Origin: Bacillus sp. es.036
Lineage (GTDB): Bacteria > Bacillota > Bacilli > Bacillales > Guptibacillaceae
Direction: 5' to 3'
NCBI RefSeq assembly: GCF_002563635.1
Contig: NZ_PDIZ01000001.1
Location: 2,976,001-3,040,000, forward strand
Length of the DNA stretch: 64,000 bases
In this document: positions 46,310 to 54,442 of the stretch, piece by piece
How positions within the stretch are numbered: position 1 is the first letter of the stretch
Layout: each line of letters begins with the position of its first letter
Made by a program: the position numbers and the translations under genes
The notes under the pieces: model-generated
Told to the model about the DNA's origin: nothing
Database searches by the model: none
Seen by the model: the letters and a program-made list of their open reading frames with translations, nothing else

Positions 46310-48028
46310 TTATCCAAGTTTAGGTTCGTTCATTAATTTAATGCTACTTGCCGTATTCCCCTCTAATTCGAGAACGACAATTTCATTTTCACCTTCATTT
46401 AAAAGTGGTCCAGGTAAGTAAAGACGCTGCTGAGGACCCATCGTTTGCCAGTAGCGGCCAAGGTTAAATCCGTTAATATACACGTTACCTTTTGTAAACC
46501 CTTCCAAATCCACAAATGTATCATAGCATTGATCAACCGTGAATGTGCCCTTCAGATATTTAGGATAACGCTCGCCTGCTGTATACGTCTTAGGTAGGCG
46601 AGCGCCTTCAATCTTCATCATTTCCCAGTCGAACCAATATTGATTGTTTAACCAGAGGTTCTGCACAATCCCTTTCTGATCAGACAAGTGCTTGCCGTAA
46701 TTCACTCGACCCAGGTTTTCAACAAGAATTTCAAATGTGTTTTCCTCATCCGGGAAAGGGATCATCACCGATTTTGTCTCATCATTTACGGAAACTGTTG
46801 CTTCATGTTTTCCATTCACATAAAGAAAAGCTCTGTCACGAATTGGCGTTGTATCAAGCTCTAATGTTCCCGTCTCATGAATCGTCGTACGATAAAGCGT
46901 ATACCCAAAGTTCTGGTCAAGCTTTTCCATGCTAAGTGGTGTCACATATTCTACTTTCGTCCCTACATCTTGAAGGGTGTCGAAAAGGCTGACACTCTCC
47001 GTTAGCTGCACTTCACCATAGCTTTTCGTCTCAACTTTCGAAACACCTTCTACCGAAACGTCCGCTACGTTTTTCAACACATCTGCCATGGCGAGATATT
47101 TGTCTGTTACATCTCCCCATTCTGTTAAAAGGGAATCATAGTCATAGCTCGTAATCGTTGGGGCATATTGCTCATAATGATTGGCTCCATTATAGAACCC
47201 AAAGTTCGTGCCACCATGGAACATATAGAAATTAACTGAAGCCCCCATGTCCATCAGTTTCTGGAATACCTCAGCTGCTTCCTTCGCATCACGTGTATGA
47301 TGTTCGCCGCTCCAGTGATCAAACCAACCGATCCAGAATTCCGCCACCATTTTAGGTGAATCAGGTTTCATGGATTCAAGAGCTGCAAACGCTTCTTCTG
47401 GTCTTGATCCGAAATTGAGCGTCGTCACGACATTCTCCATTGAACCTTGCTTAATGAAATCTGGTCCGTCTGAAGTGAAGTAAAACGTATCAATGCCATG
47501 CTTCTCATATTGTTCTTTATGGAAAGCAAGGTAATTTTGATCATTGCCATAGGCCCCATATTCATTTTCAATTTGAAACGCGATGACCGGACCACCATTT
47601 TTTTGTAAAAATGGCTTCAGTCGCGGAAGTAGTTCATTGAAATAATCTTCTACGTGGTTTAGAAAAGCAGGATGACTACAGCGAAGTGCCATATCATCCT
47701 GTTTTAGTAACCATGAAGGGAGACCCCCCATTTCCCACTCGGCGCAAATATAAGGAGACGGCCTTAGAATGACGTAAAGTCCGATTTCTTGTGCTTCAGC
47801 TATGAACCGCTCCACGTCAGCCATTCCTTCAAAATGAAACTGACCTTTCTTCGGTTCATGAAAGTTCCATGGAATATACGTTTCTACTGTATTCAACCCG
47901 AGGGCCTTCAGCTTTTGAAGGCGATCTCTCCAATACTGAGGGACAACCCTGAAATAATGGAGACCTCCTGAAAGGATTTGAAATGGTTCGTCGTTTAGGT
48001 AAAATTGGTTCTTTCTCGCTTCCAGCAT
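46310..48028 (-). CDS. Beta-galactosidase, GH35
   Basis: This 572-residue cytoplasmic enzyme has the GH35 start FQILSGGLHYFRVVPQYW and ETYIPWNFHEP, acid/base Glu156 in FQIENEYGAYG, nucleophile Glu230 in MVAEFWIGWFDHW, and C-terminal jelly-roll domains ending with VYINGFNLGRYWQTMGPQQRLYLP. There is no signal peptide. It removes terminal beta-galactose, typically beta-1,3 or beta-1,4, complementing the GH42 enzyme. Twelve bases after the permease gene, with AGGAGGAGGCTGTT as ribosome binding site. Confidence 0.95.
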   Translation of the reverse strand: MLEARKNQFYLNDEPFQILSGGLHYFRVVPQYWRDRLQKLKALGLNTVETYIPWNFHEPKKGQFHFEGMADVERFIAEAQEIGLYVILRPSPYICAEWEMGGLPSWLLKQDDMALRCSHPAFLNHVEDYFNELLPRLKPFLQKNGGPVIAFQIENEYGAYGNDQNYLAFHKEQYEKHGIDTFYFTSDGPDFIKQGSMENVVTTLNFGSRPEEAFAALESMKPDSPKMVAEFWIGWFDHWSGEHHTRDAKEAAEVFQKLMDMGASVNFYMFHGGTNFGFYNGANHYEQYAPTITSYDYDSLLTEWGDVTDKYLAMADVLKNVADVSVEGVSKVETKSYGEVQLTESVSLFDTLQDVGTKVEYVTPLSMEKLDQNFGYTLYRTTIHETGTLELDTTPIRDRAFLYVNGKHEATVSVNDETKSVMIPFPDEENTFEILVENLGRVNYGKHLSDQKGIVQNLWLNNQYWFDWEMMKIEGARLPKTYTAGERYPKYLKGTFTVDQCYDTFVDLEGFTKGNVYINGFNLGRYWQTMGPQQRLYLPGPLLNEGENEIVVLELEGNTASSIKLMNEPKLG

Positions 48029-48040
48029 AACAGCCTCCTC

Positions 48041-48940
48041 CTATTTCAAGGCGCTTCCGAGCATACCTGAAATGAATTGTTTTTGTAGTGTTAAGAAGAA
48101 TGCGATGATCGGAACAGTTGCTAACGTAACGCCCATCATCACTTGACCATAGTCGATATAAGACAGTCCCATTAAGCTAGAAAGCGCAACAGGGAATGTG
48201 TACATGTCGTTCGTGTTCAACACAACGAGCGGCCACATAAAGTTGTTCCATTGCGTCATGAATAGGAAGATCGATGCAGCTGCTAGAGCTGGTCGCATCG
48301 ACGGAATCACGATTGAGATAAAGATGCGTGTTTCACTCGCACCGTCAAGACGCGCTGACTCCATCAATTCCGTTGGGAAAGCAAGGAAGTTCTGTCTTAA
48401 CAAGAAAATCGCAAATGGGAAACAAAGTTGCGGTGCAATAACCGCGAAGTACGTGTTTAATAGATTAAAGTCAGACATCATTTGGAACAAAGGAATCAAT
48501 GTTGCCTGGTAAGGAATCATCATCGAAAGCAAGAATGCGGTAAAGATGAATTTTTTCCCTTTGAAATTGTACTTCGCTAGAACGTAGGCTGCGCTCGCAC
48601 AGACAGCAAGGGCAATGACTACATAAAGTCCTGAGACAAATAGTGAGTTAAATAGAACTCTGAATATACCAATCGATTCATTTAAGTTCGTTAAATTCGT
48701 CATAAACTGATCGCCAGGTAAAAGCGTTGGCGGGTTCGTAAACATTTTACTAGAGTCATTCGTTGCCCCGATAAACATCCAGTAGAATGGGAAGATCGAA
48801 ACAACTAGGAAAATACTAAGAAGCGTGTACATCCAAACAGCTTTTAGCTTATTCTTCTTTTTCTTCGGTTTCTTTTGTTGCCTTTCAGCAAGGGTGAGTT
48901 TATTTGTCGACTGTTCAATTACCTCTAGGTTCTTAGCCAT
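48041..48940 (-). CDS. Galactoside ABC transporter permease (MalG/GanQ type)
   Basis: This 299-residue membrane protein starts with a long basic cytoplasmic tail (residues 1-35, rich in Lys: QQKKPKKKKNK), then six membrane helices and the EAA loop ELMESARLDGASETRIFISIVIPS. It shares one base with the upstream permease stop (TAATG). Together with that permease it forms the channel for galacto-oligosaccharides. No ATPase gene is present in the operon. Confidence 0.93.
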   Translation of the reverse strand: MAKNLEVIEQSTNKLTLAERQQKKPKKKKNKLKAVWMYTLLSIFLVVSIFPFYWMFIGATNDSSKMFTNPPTLLPGDQFMTNLTNLNESIGIFRVLFNSLFVSGLYVVIALAVCASAAYVLAKYNFKGKKFIFTAFLLSMMIPYQATLIPLFQMMSDFNLLNTYFAVIAPQLCFPFAIFLLRQNFLAFPTELMESARLDGASETRIFISIVIPSMRPALAAASIFLFMTQWNNFMWPLVVLNTNDMYTFPVALSSLMGLSYIDYGQVMMGVTLATVPIIAFFLTLQKQFISGMLGSALK

Positions 48941-49791
48941 TATTCATCACCTGCTATCTTGAATTGGATAATGGAGAGAATACCTACCATGACAACAACC
49001 GCGTATGCAATGGCGGAAGCATAGCCAAAGTCAAAGTATTCGAATCCACTTTGATAAATATAAAGTCCAAGGGTCATCGTTGAATCTGCTGGTCCACCAC
49101 CTGTTAAGTTGAACGGTTCGTCGAAAAGCTGAAGCGTTCCGATTGTCGATAGGATACCTGCAAAAAGAATAACTGGTTTTAGTTGTGGAACGGTAATATA
49201 GAAAAATTGCTTAAACTTATTCGCGCCATCAAGAGAAGCGGCTTCATATAAATCTTCTGGAATGTTTTGAAGAGCTGCTAGGAAAATAACCATGTTATAT
49301 CCCGTCCATCTCCACGTCATGGCGATAATGATCGAAGCTTTCGCCCAAAATGGGTCAGACAACCAAGGAATCGCAGTGATTCCAATGTAGCTTAATGCCG
49401 TGTTAATAATTCCCTCTTCTTGAAGCATGATCGAAAACAAGATCGAGTAGGCTACAAGCGACGTGACAGCCGGTAGAAAGAAGGAAACGCGGAAAAATCC
49501 TTTTAGCTTTAACAGCTGGTTGTTCAATACATTGGCTAGTACCATTGCAAGAATGATCATAACTGGGACTTGAACAACAAAGATAATGAATGTGTTCTGC
49601 ATCGCCGTCCAGAAAATATCATCGTTCCAGAGACGTGTATAGTTTTTCAATCCTGCAAAAACGTATTCTCCACCCACTCGTTCCTGAAAACTAAGAACGA
49701 AGGACGCGATAATCGGATAGACGGTAAATGCTAGGAAAAGCAGAATGGCCGGAGCTGCGAATAAATATGGAAAACGTTTCGCTCGATTCAT
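48940..49791 (-). CDS. Galactoside ABC transporter permease (MalF/GanP type)
   Basis: This 283-residue membrane protein has about six membrane helices and the EAA loop DLYEAASLDGANKFKQFFYITVPQLKP. It is shorter than B. subtilis GanP (418), lacking the extra N-terminal helices. It is separated from the second binding-protein gene by a 10-bp hairpin and is coupled to the next permease. Confidence 0.93.
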   Translation of the reverse strand: MNRAKRFPYLFAAPAILLFLAFTVYPIIASFVLSFQERVGGEYVFAGLKNYTRLWNDDIFWTAMQNTFIIFVVQVPVMIILAMVLANVLNNQLLKLKGFFRVSFFLPAVTSLVAYSILFSIMLQEEGIINTALSYIGITAIPWLSDPFWAKASIIIAMTWRWTGYNMVIFLAALQNIPEDLYEAASLDGANKFKQFFYITVPQLKPVILFAGILSTIGTLQLFDEPFNLTGGGPADSTMTLGLYIYQSGFEYFDFGYASAIAYAVVVMVGILSIIQFKIAGDE

Positions 49792-49812
49792 GAATATCCC
49801 ACCTTAGCATGA

Positions 49813-49838
49813 CAGGGGTTGAAATGAATCAACCCCTG
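49813..49838 (-). terminator. Intercistronic hairpin after binding-protein gene
   Basis: CAGGGGTTGA and TCAACCCCTG form a perfect 10-bp stem with a 6-base loop, between the binding-protein and permease genes. No clear T run follows, so it more likely protects the binding-protein mRNA end than terminates. Confidence 0.75.
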
Positions 49839-49852
49839 ATGATTTCTGTAGC

Positions 49853-51133
49853 TTATTGAATACGGTTTTTCAAACGATCTTCTGAAGCTTTTAACGCTTC
49901 TTCAATCCCTTTGCCATTTGCGATTTCAGACTGTGCTTTCACAGCTTCATCTTTCGCTACGGCATAGTCTCCTGTGTAGTTAACAGAAGGAATACTATCC
50001 ATTTCGTCAGCAAGTAGGCTCCAGATTTGCTGATTGTTAAAGAACTCAACTTCTTTTGTGAAAGCTTCGTTATCGTAAATCGTGTTCAATGAAGGGAACA
50101 AGCCGTCTTCCATTGCGGATAATTGAACATCTTTATTTGTCGAGAAGAATTCCATAAAGTCATAAGCAAGATCCGCATTGTTACTTGCACTAGGAATCAT
50201 GTAGTTACTTCCACCAAGGTTCGATGCACGATTTCCGCCTTCTTCAAATGCTGGAAGTTCAATTAATCCCCATTTACCTGATGTATCTTTGCCCTGTTGT
50301 GTAATGGATCCGTATAACCATGCACCTGATGGAGCAGTAGCCACATCGCCGCTGGTCATCGCACTGATCCATGCATCCCAACCAACTGTTTCTTTGACAA
50401 GACCTTCTTCATTAAGCGCCTTTTGGACTTCCATTGCCTTTTTTGATTCTTCTGAAGTAAGAGCAACGTTCTTCTCATCGTCAAAGTAGAATGTACCCTG
50501 CTGATTGAGCATCATGCGATAAAGACCGTCATCGCCATTAAGATCCAAACCAATCATGGCTTTATCTGTTTTTTCTTTAATGGTTTTACCAGCTTCAATG
50601 TAGTCATCCCACGTTTTAATATCTTCCGCGTTTACACCAGCTTCTTCAAAAATATCGGTGCGGTAGAATACGCCAGTTGGTCCACCGTCAAACGGGAAGC
50701 CATACATTGCGCCATCTTTTGAAACAAGCTCAGTTTTATAAGACGGGAAGCTATCTTTCATTTCATCAAAGCCTTTATCGGAAACGTTTACAAAAGCATC
50801 CGGAAAAGCACTCATATAACCTTGAACGCGATCATCTTCCACAAGAACGATATCTGGTAAACCTTTACCTCCTGCTTGAAGACCGGTTGTTAGTTTCGAG
50901 TAAACATCATCAGTACCCATTTCAACAACTTCAAGTTCAAAGTCTGGATTTTCTTCTTTAAATTTTTCGGCCGCTTTTTCAAGCACCGGTACGTTAATAT
51001 TCCAAGCCCAAGCTGTTACTTTATTGCTGTCACCTGAACCTTCGTCCTCGCTTCCACCATTCCCACACGCCGCAAGAAACAGACTTAACACAAGCATCAT
51101 ACTTATACTAACTAGTCCCGTTACCTTCTTCAT
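49853..51133 (-). CDS. Galactoside-binding lipoprotein, copy B
   Basis: This 426-residue binding protein has a lipobox LAAC (Cys at about residue 23), an acidic linker, then the domain starting VTAWAWNINVPVLEKAAEKFKEENPDFE. It is roughly three quarters identical, by eye, to the protein encoded next upstream at 51.4-52.7 kb, from VTAWAW to the shared C-terminus DRLKNRIQ. It has its own promoter, operator-like palindrome and cre-like site. It probably captures galacto-oligosaccharides outside the cell for the two downstream permeases. Confidence 0.93.
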   Translation of the reverse strand: MKKVTGLVSISMMLVLSLFLAACGNGGSEDEGSGDSNKVTAWAWNINVPVLEKAAEKFKEENPDFELEVVEMGTDDVYSKLTTGLQAGGKGLPDIVLVEDDRVQGYMSAFPDAFVNVSDKGFDEMKDSFPSYKTELVSKDGAMYGFPFDGGPTGVFYRTDIFEEAGVNAEDIKTWDDYIEAGKTIKEKTDKAMIGLDLNGDDGLYRMMLNQQGTFYFDDEKNVALTSEESKKAMEVQKALNEEGLVKETVGWDAWISAMTSGDVATAPSGAWLYGSITQQGKDTSGKWGLIELPAFEEGGNRASNLGGSNYMIPSASNNADLAYDFMEFFSTNKDVQLSAMEDGLFPSLNTIYDNEAFTKEVEFFNNQQIWSLLADEMDSIPSVNYTGDYAVAKDEAVKAQSEIANGKGIEEALKASEDRLKNRIQ

Positions 51134-51178
51134 CGACTACCCCTCCAATTAATTACTGAAAACTTTCAAAATTCGTAA

Positions 51179-51192
51179 TGAAAGCGTCTACA
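51179..51192. promoter_or_regulatory. Candidate cre site, promoter B
   Basis: TGAAAGCGTCTACA fits the cre consensus with one mismatch. It lies between the -10 box and the start codon of binding-protein copy B, a position typical of CcpA roadblock repression. Confidence 0.55.
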
Positions 51193-51198
51193 CTTATT

Positions 51199-51251
51199 AG
51201 AATAGTCGATGAGGTAAACAGAGTCAAGTAAATGTTTACTAAAAGTTTACT
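51199..51251 (-). promoter_or_regulatory. Promoter B with operator-like palindrome
   Basis: On the minus strand TTGACT (51227-51222), a 17-base spacer and TATTCT (51204-51199) form a sigma-A-like promoter. The palindrome AGTAAACATTTACT (51240-51227) abuts and slightly overlaps the -35 box, and AGTAAAC repeats just upstream. The same arrangement occurs at promoter A, which suggests one repressor for both. Confidence 0.65.
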
Positions 51252-51291
51252 ATATTATTTACCTGCCAATTAATGGAGGTTTATACAAAGA

Positions 51292-51363
51292 AGAAAGTGT
51301 CCATCTGTGACGGACACTTTCTTGCTTTTGTCTTTATGAGGGGTCTGGCTCGAACCTGACCCC
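51292..51363 (-). repeat. Dispersed bipartite repeat, copy 4
   Basis: The palindrome region at 51340-51363 has an intact right arm (GAACCTGACCCC) and a left arm with two changes (GGGGTCTGGCTC). The second hairpin at 51292-51322 (AGAAAGTGTCC paired with GGACACTTTCT) is perfect. It lies 7 bases past the stop of binding-protein copy A and between the two binding-protein genes. Confidence 0.9.
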
Positions 51364-51370
51364 CGCACCA

Positions 51371-52660
51371 TTATTGAATGCGATTCTTCAATCGATCTGC
51401 CGCTGCTTTATACGCCTCTTCAATCGATTTCTTATCGTTCATCACTTCAGATTGCGCTTTAATGGACTCATCGCTCGCAAGCGCATAATTCCCTGTGTAG
51501 TTAACAGAAGGAATGTCATTCATTTCACTCGCAAATAGCTCCCAGATCGGCTGATTACTAAAGAATTCCACATCTTTCGTGAAAGCTTCACTTTCATAAA
51601 TCGTGTTCAGCGTTGGGAACAAACCGTTATCCATCGCCGTTAACTGAACGTCTTCACTAGTCGTAAAGAATTCCATGAAATCATACGCCATGTCCTGGTT
51701 TTTACTCGCACTTGTAATCACATAGTTACTACCACCAAGGTTTGCTGCGCGATTTCCGTCTTCTTCAAATGCAGGAAGCTTAAACACACCCCAGTTACCT
51801 TCTGTGTCTTTCGCCTGTTGTGTAATTGACCCACTTAACCATGCGCCAGATGGAGCTGTTGCCACATCGCCTTGAGCCATTGCACTAATCCAGGCATCCC
51901 AGCCCACTGTATCTTTCACTAGGCCTTCTTCTTTCATCATTTTCACTTTCTCTGCTGCCATCTTTGATTCTTCAGAAGCGAAATTCACGTTCTTCTCATC
52001 ATCAAAATAGAACGTTCCTTGCTGCGTCATCATCATCCGATAAAGACCATCATCACCATTCAAATCAAGTCCAAGCATCGCTTTTCCAGTCGCTTCTTTG
52101 ATTTTTTTACCAGCATCAATAAAGTCATCCCATGTCTTAATATCGTCAGGATTTACACCAGCTTCTTCAAAATAATCAGTGCGGTAAAAAACGCCTGTTG
52201 GCCCACCGTCAAACGGGAAACCATACATTGCTCCGTCTTTAGACAGAAGGTCTGTTTTATAAGTAGGAAAACTCTCTTTGCTATCATCAAATCCCTTATC
52301 CGATACATTTACAAATGCATCAGGGAAAGTTTCCATATAACCCTGGATCCGATCATCCTCTACAAGAACAATATCCGGCAATCCTTTCCCTCCAGCTTGC
52401 AACCCAGTCGTTAATTTCGAGTAAACGTCTTCACGACCAAGTTCCACAACTTCTAGTTCAAAATCAGGGTTTTCTTCTTTAAACTTCTCAGCCGCTTCTT
52501 CTAGAACCGGAACATTAATGTTCCATGCCCATGCCGTAACTTTCTTTCCGCCGCTCTCTCCATCGCCTGACCCTTCACTCGAGCTATTGTTACTAGAACA
52601 AGCACCGAGAACCAACATTAGAATGAGTAAAATACTTACTCGACCCATTACCTTTCTCAC
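51371..52660 (-). CDS. Galactoside-binding lipoprotein, copy A
   Basis: I choose GTG 52660 (VRKVMGRVSILLILMLVLGACSS), since AGGAGG lies seven bases upstream; a longer frame begins inside the promoter. The 429-residue lipoprotein has lipobox LGAC, a Ser/Gly linker and a family 1 binding domain close to copy B. It ends in the same DRLKNRIQ. Because a hairpin-rich repeat and a new promoter separate it from copy B, it may be expressed as its own unit and feed the same permeases with a different sugar preference. Confidence 0.92.
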   Translation of the reverse strand: MRKVMGRVSILLILMLVLGACSSNNSSSEGSGDGESGGKKVTAWAWNINVPVLEEAAEKFKEENPDFELEVVELGREDVYSKLTTGLQAGGKGLPDIVLVEDDRIQGYMETFPDAFVNVSDKGFDDSKESFPTYKTDLLSKDGAMYGFPFDGGPTGVFYRTDYFEEAGVNPDDIKTWDDFIDAGKKIKEATGKAMLGLDLNGDDGLYRMMMTQQGTFYFDDEKNVNFASEESKMAAEKVKMMKEEGLVKDTVGWDAWISAMAQGDVATAPSGAWLSGSITQQAKDTEGNWGVFKLPAFEEDGNRAANLGGSNYVITSASKNQDMAYDFMEFFTTSEDVQLTAMDNGLFPTLNTIYESEAFTKDVEFFSNQPIWELFASEMNDIPSVNYTGNYALASDESIKAQSEVMNDKKSIEEAYKAAADRLKNRIQ

Positions 52661-52705
52661 CTTAACCCCTCCTGTTTGTTTACTAAACAATACCGAAAAA
52701 GAAAA

Positions 52706-52719
52706 TGAAAGCGCATTCA
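52706..52719. promoter_or_regulatory. Candidate cre site, promoter A
   Basis: TGAAAGCGCATTCA (TGAATGCGCTTTCA on the other strand) fits the cre consensus with one mismatch and lies just downstream of the -10 box of promoter A. Confidence 0.55.
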
Positions 52720-52726
52720 TATTTTT

Positions 52727-52780
52727 AGATTAAGGTACAAAGGCCTAATAGTCAAGTAAATATTTACTGATAAGTTTACT
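52727..52780 (-). promoter_or_regulatory. Promoter A with operator-like palindrome
   Basis: On the minus strand TTGACT (52755-52750), a 17-base spacer and TAATCT (52732-52727). The 14-bp perfect palindrome AGTAAATATTTACT (52768-52755) abuts the -35 box, with AGTAAAC again upstream. The block is a clear duplicate of promoter B. Confidence 0.68.
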
Positions 52781-52996
52781 TTTATAGTTACTATAAACTT
52801 CTCTTGTTGCTTGCTTATATTCTCACTTGCTTTTTATAAGCTACATCAATAGATGAAAGCGCGGTAAAACGATTAGTATATCACCAAATCACCTCAACAT
52901 ATTTAAAGATTTTGTAAAATATTGAAAACAAACCAAATAAAATGACATAAATGCTATAGTTATAGATGGATTCTATTTAATAGTTGGAGGAACTAT
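52781..52996. other. AT-rich divergent intergenic region
   Basis: This stretch separates the galactoside operon from the MBOAT operon. A weak sigma-A-like promoter for the MBOAT gene is possible: TTGAAA (52922-52927), 18 bases, CATAAA (52946-52951). The ribosome binding site GTTGGAGGAACTAT follows. I see no coding frame. Confidence 0.4.
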
Positions 52997-54421
52997 ATGG
53001 TTTTTAGTAATCTCGTTTTCTTATTTGCTTTTCTGCCAATTGTCCTATTTTCTTATTTTTTCGCTCGAAGAAGCTTTCGAAACATCGTATTACTTATTGC
53101 TAGCCTAATCTTCTATGCGTGGGGAGAACCACAGTACGTCTTCCTGATGCTCTTCTCAATCCTAATGAACTATGGGTTTGGTAGAGGAATCGATTATTTT
53201 CAAAATCAGGTGCGACTGAAAAAAATTCTACTAACTTTATCAATCATCGGGAACATTGCGATTCTTGGGTACTTCAAATACGGTGGTTTCTTTTTAACAA
53301 ACGTTAACACTTTGTTAGGCACAAGTTTTGAACTCGGAGAGCTCCCTCTTCCCATTGGAATTTCGTTTTTTACATTCCAAGCGATGAGCTATGTCATCGA
53401 TATTTATCGAAAAGACGCACCCGTACAGAAAAATGTTTTTTCACTGGCTTTGTATATAGCTCTTTTTCCTCAGCTTGTTGCGGGACCAATTGTTCGGTAT
53501 AACACGGTTGATCAACAAATTCACTCTCGCACCATTACGGCTGATAAAGTCCATGAAGGAATTAAGCGCTTTATTATTGGACTTTCAAAAAAAGTGCTGC
53601 TGGCTAATAGTTTTGCCCTAGTAGCAGACCAGGCGTTCAGCACCCCCGCCGGAGAAATGAGTGTGATGATGGCGTGGATTGGTGTAATTGCCTATACACT
53701 GCAAATTTATTTCGATTTCTCTGGTTACAGTGACATGGCAATTGGTCTTGGGAAAATGTTTGGCTTTGATTTTCTGGAGAACTTTAGATACCCATACATA
53801 TCAAAAAGCATTTCAGAGTTCTGGAGAAGGTGGCATATTTCTCTTGGAACCTGGTTCAAAGACTATGTCTATATCCCGCTTGGAGGTAATCGCCATGGAA
53901 AGATGATTCAGGTGCGTAATCTCTTGATTGTTTGGACAATTACTGGGTTCTGGCACGGAGCAAGCTGGACATTTATGGCATGGGGATTTTACTACGGGGC
54001 GATTATTGTTATTGAAAGTCTCGGGTTTGGCAAGTGGTTAAGTCGACAATGGTCACCTCTTCAACATATCTATGTCCTACTTCTTGTTATGATCGGCTGG
54101 GTCTTTTTCCGTGCCGATAACTTTACCTATTCATTTGACTATTTGCAAACGATGTTCCGCTTAAATCAAGCTGCATTTATAGACTCCATGTTCCTTTTGC
54201 AATTGAATGATAACTGGGTGTTATTCTTAGCTGGCGCTCTATTTAGCACACCCTTCATCGCTAACATAGGTCGAATTTACAATCGTGTTGCGATGAGAAT
54301 AAAGGGTCTGCAGTTCGTCACGCTTTTCTCAGAACCAGCGATCTATATGACACTAATGATTTTCGCTATGGTTCGACTTGTAAACTCCAGCTATAACCCA
54401 TTTATTTATTTCAGATTTTAA
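52997..54421 (+). CDS. MBOAT-family O-acyltransferase (AlgI/DltB-like)
   Basis: This 474-residue membrane protein has about ten helices. MVFSNLVFLFAFLPIVLFSYFFA, PLPIGISFFTFQAMSYVIDIYR and SEFWRRWHISLGTWFKDYVYIPLGGNRHG are hallmark segments, and the catalytic His is in TGFWHGASWTFMAWG. It moves an acyl group, usually acetyl, across the membrane onto a surface polysaccharide or teichoic acid. The next gene, a DHHW protein, is its usual extracellular partner. The ribosome binding site is strong. Confidence 0.95.
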   Translation: MVFSNLVFLFAFLPIVLFSYFFARRSFRNIVLLIASLIFYAWGEPQYVFLMLFSILMNYGFGRGIDYFQNQVRLKKILLTLSIIGNIAILGYFKYGGFFLTNVNTLLGTSFELGELPLPIGISFFTFQAMSYVIDIYRKDAPVQKNVFSLALYIALFPQLVAGPIVRYNTVDQQIHSRTITADKVHEGIKRFIIGLSKKVLLANSFALVADQAFSTPAGEMSVMMAWIGVIAYTLQIYFDFSGYSDMAIGLGKMFGFDFLENFRYPYISKSISEFWRRWHISLGTWFKDYVYIPLGGNRHGKMIQVRNLLIVWTITGFWHGASWTFMAWGFYYGAIIVIESLGFGKWLSRQWSPLQHIYVLLLVMIGWVFFRADNFTYSFDYLQTMFRLNQAAFIDSMFLLQLNDNWVLFLAGALFSTPFIANIGRIYNRVAMRIKGLQFVTLFSEPAIYMTLMIFAMVRLVNSSYNPFIYFRF

Positions 54422-54442
54422 CGCTAATAAAGGAGCTTTGCT

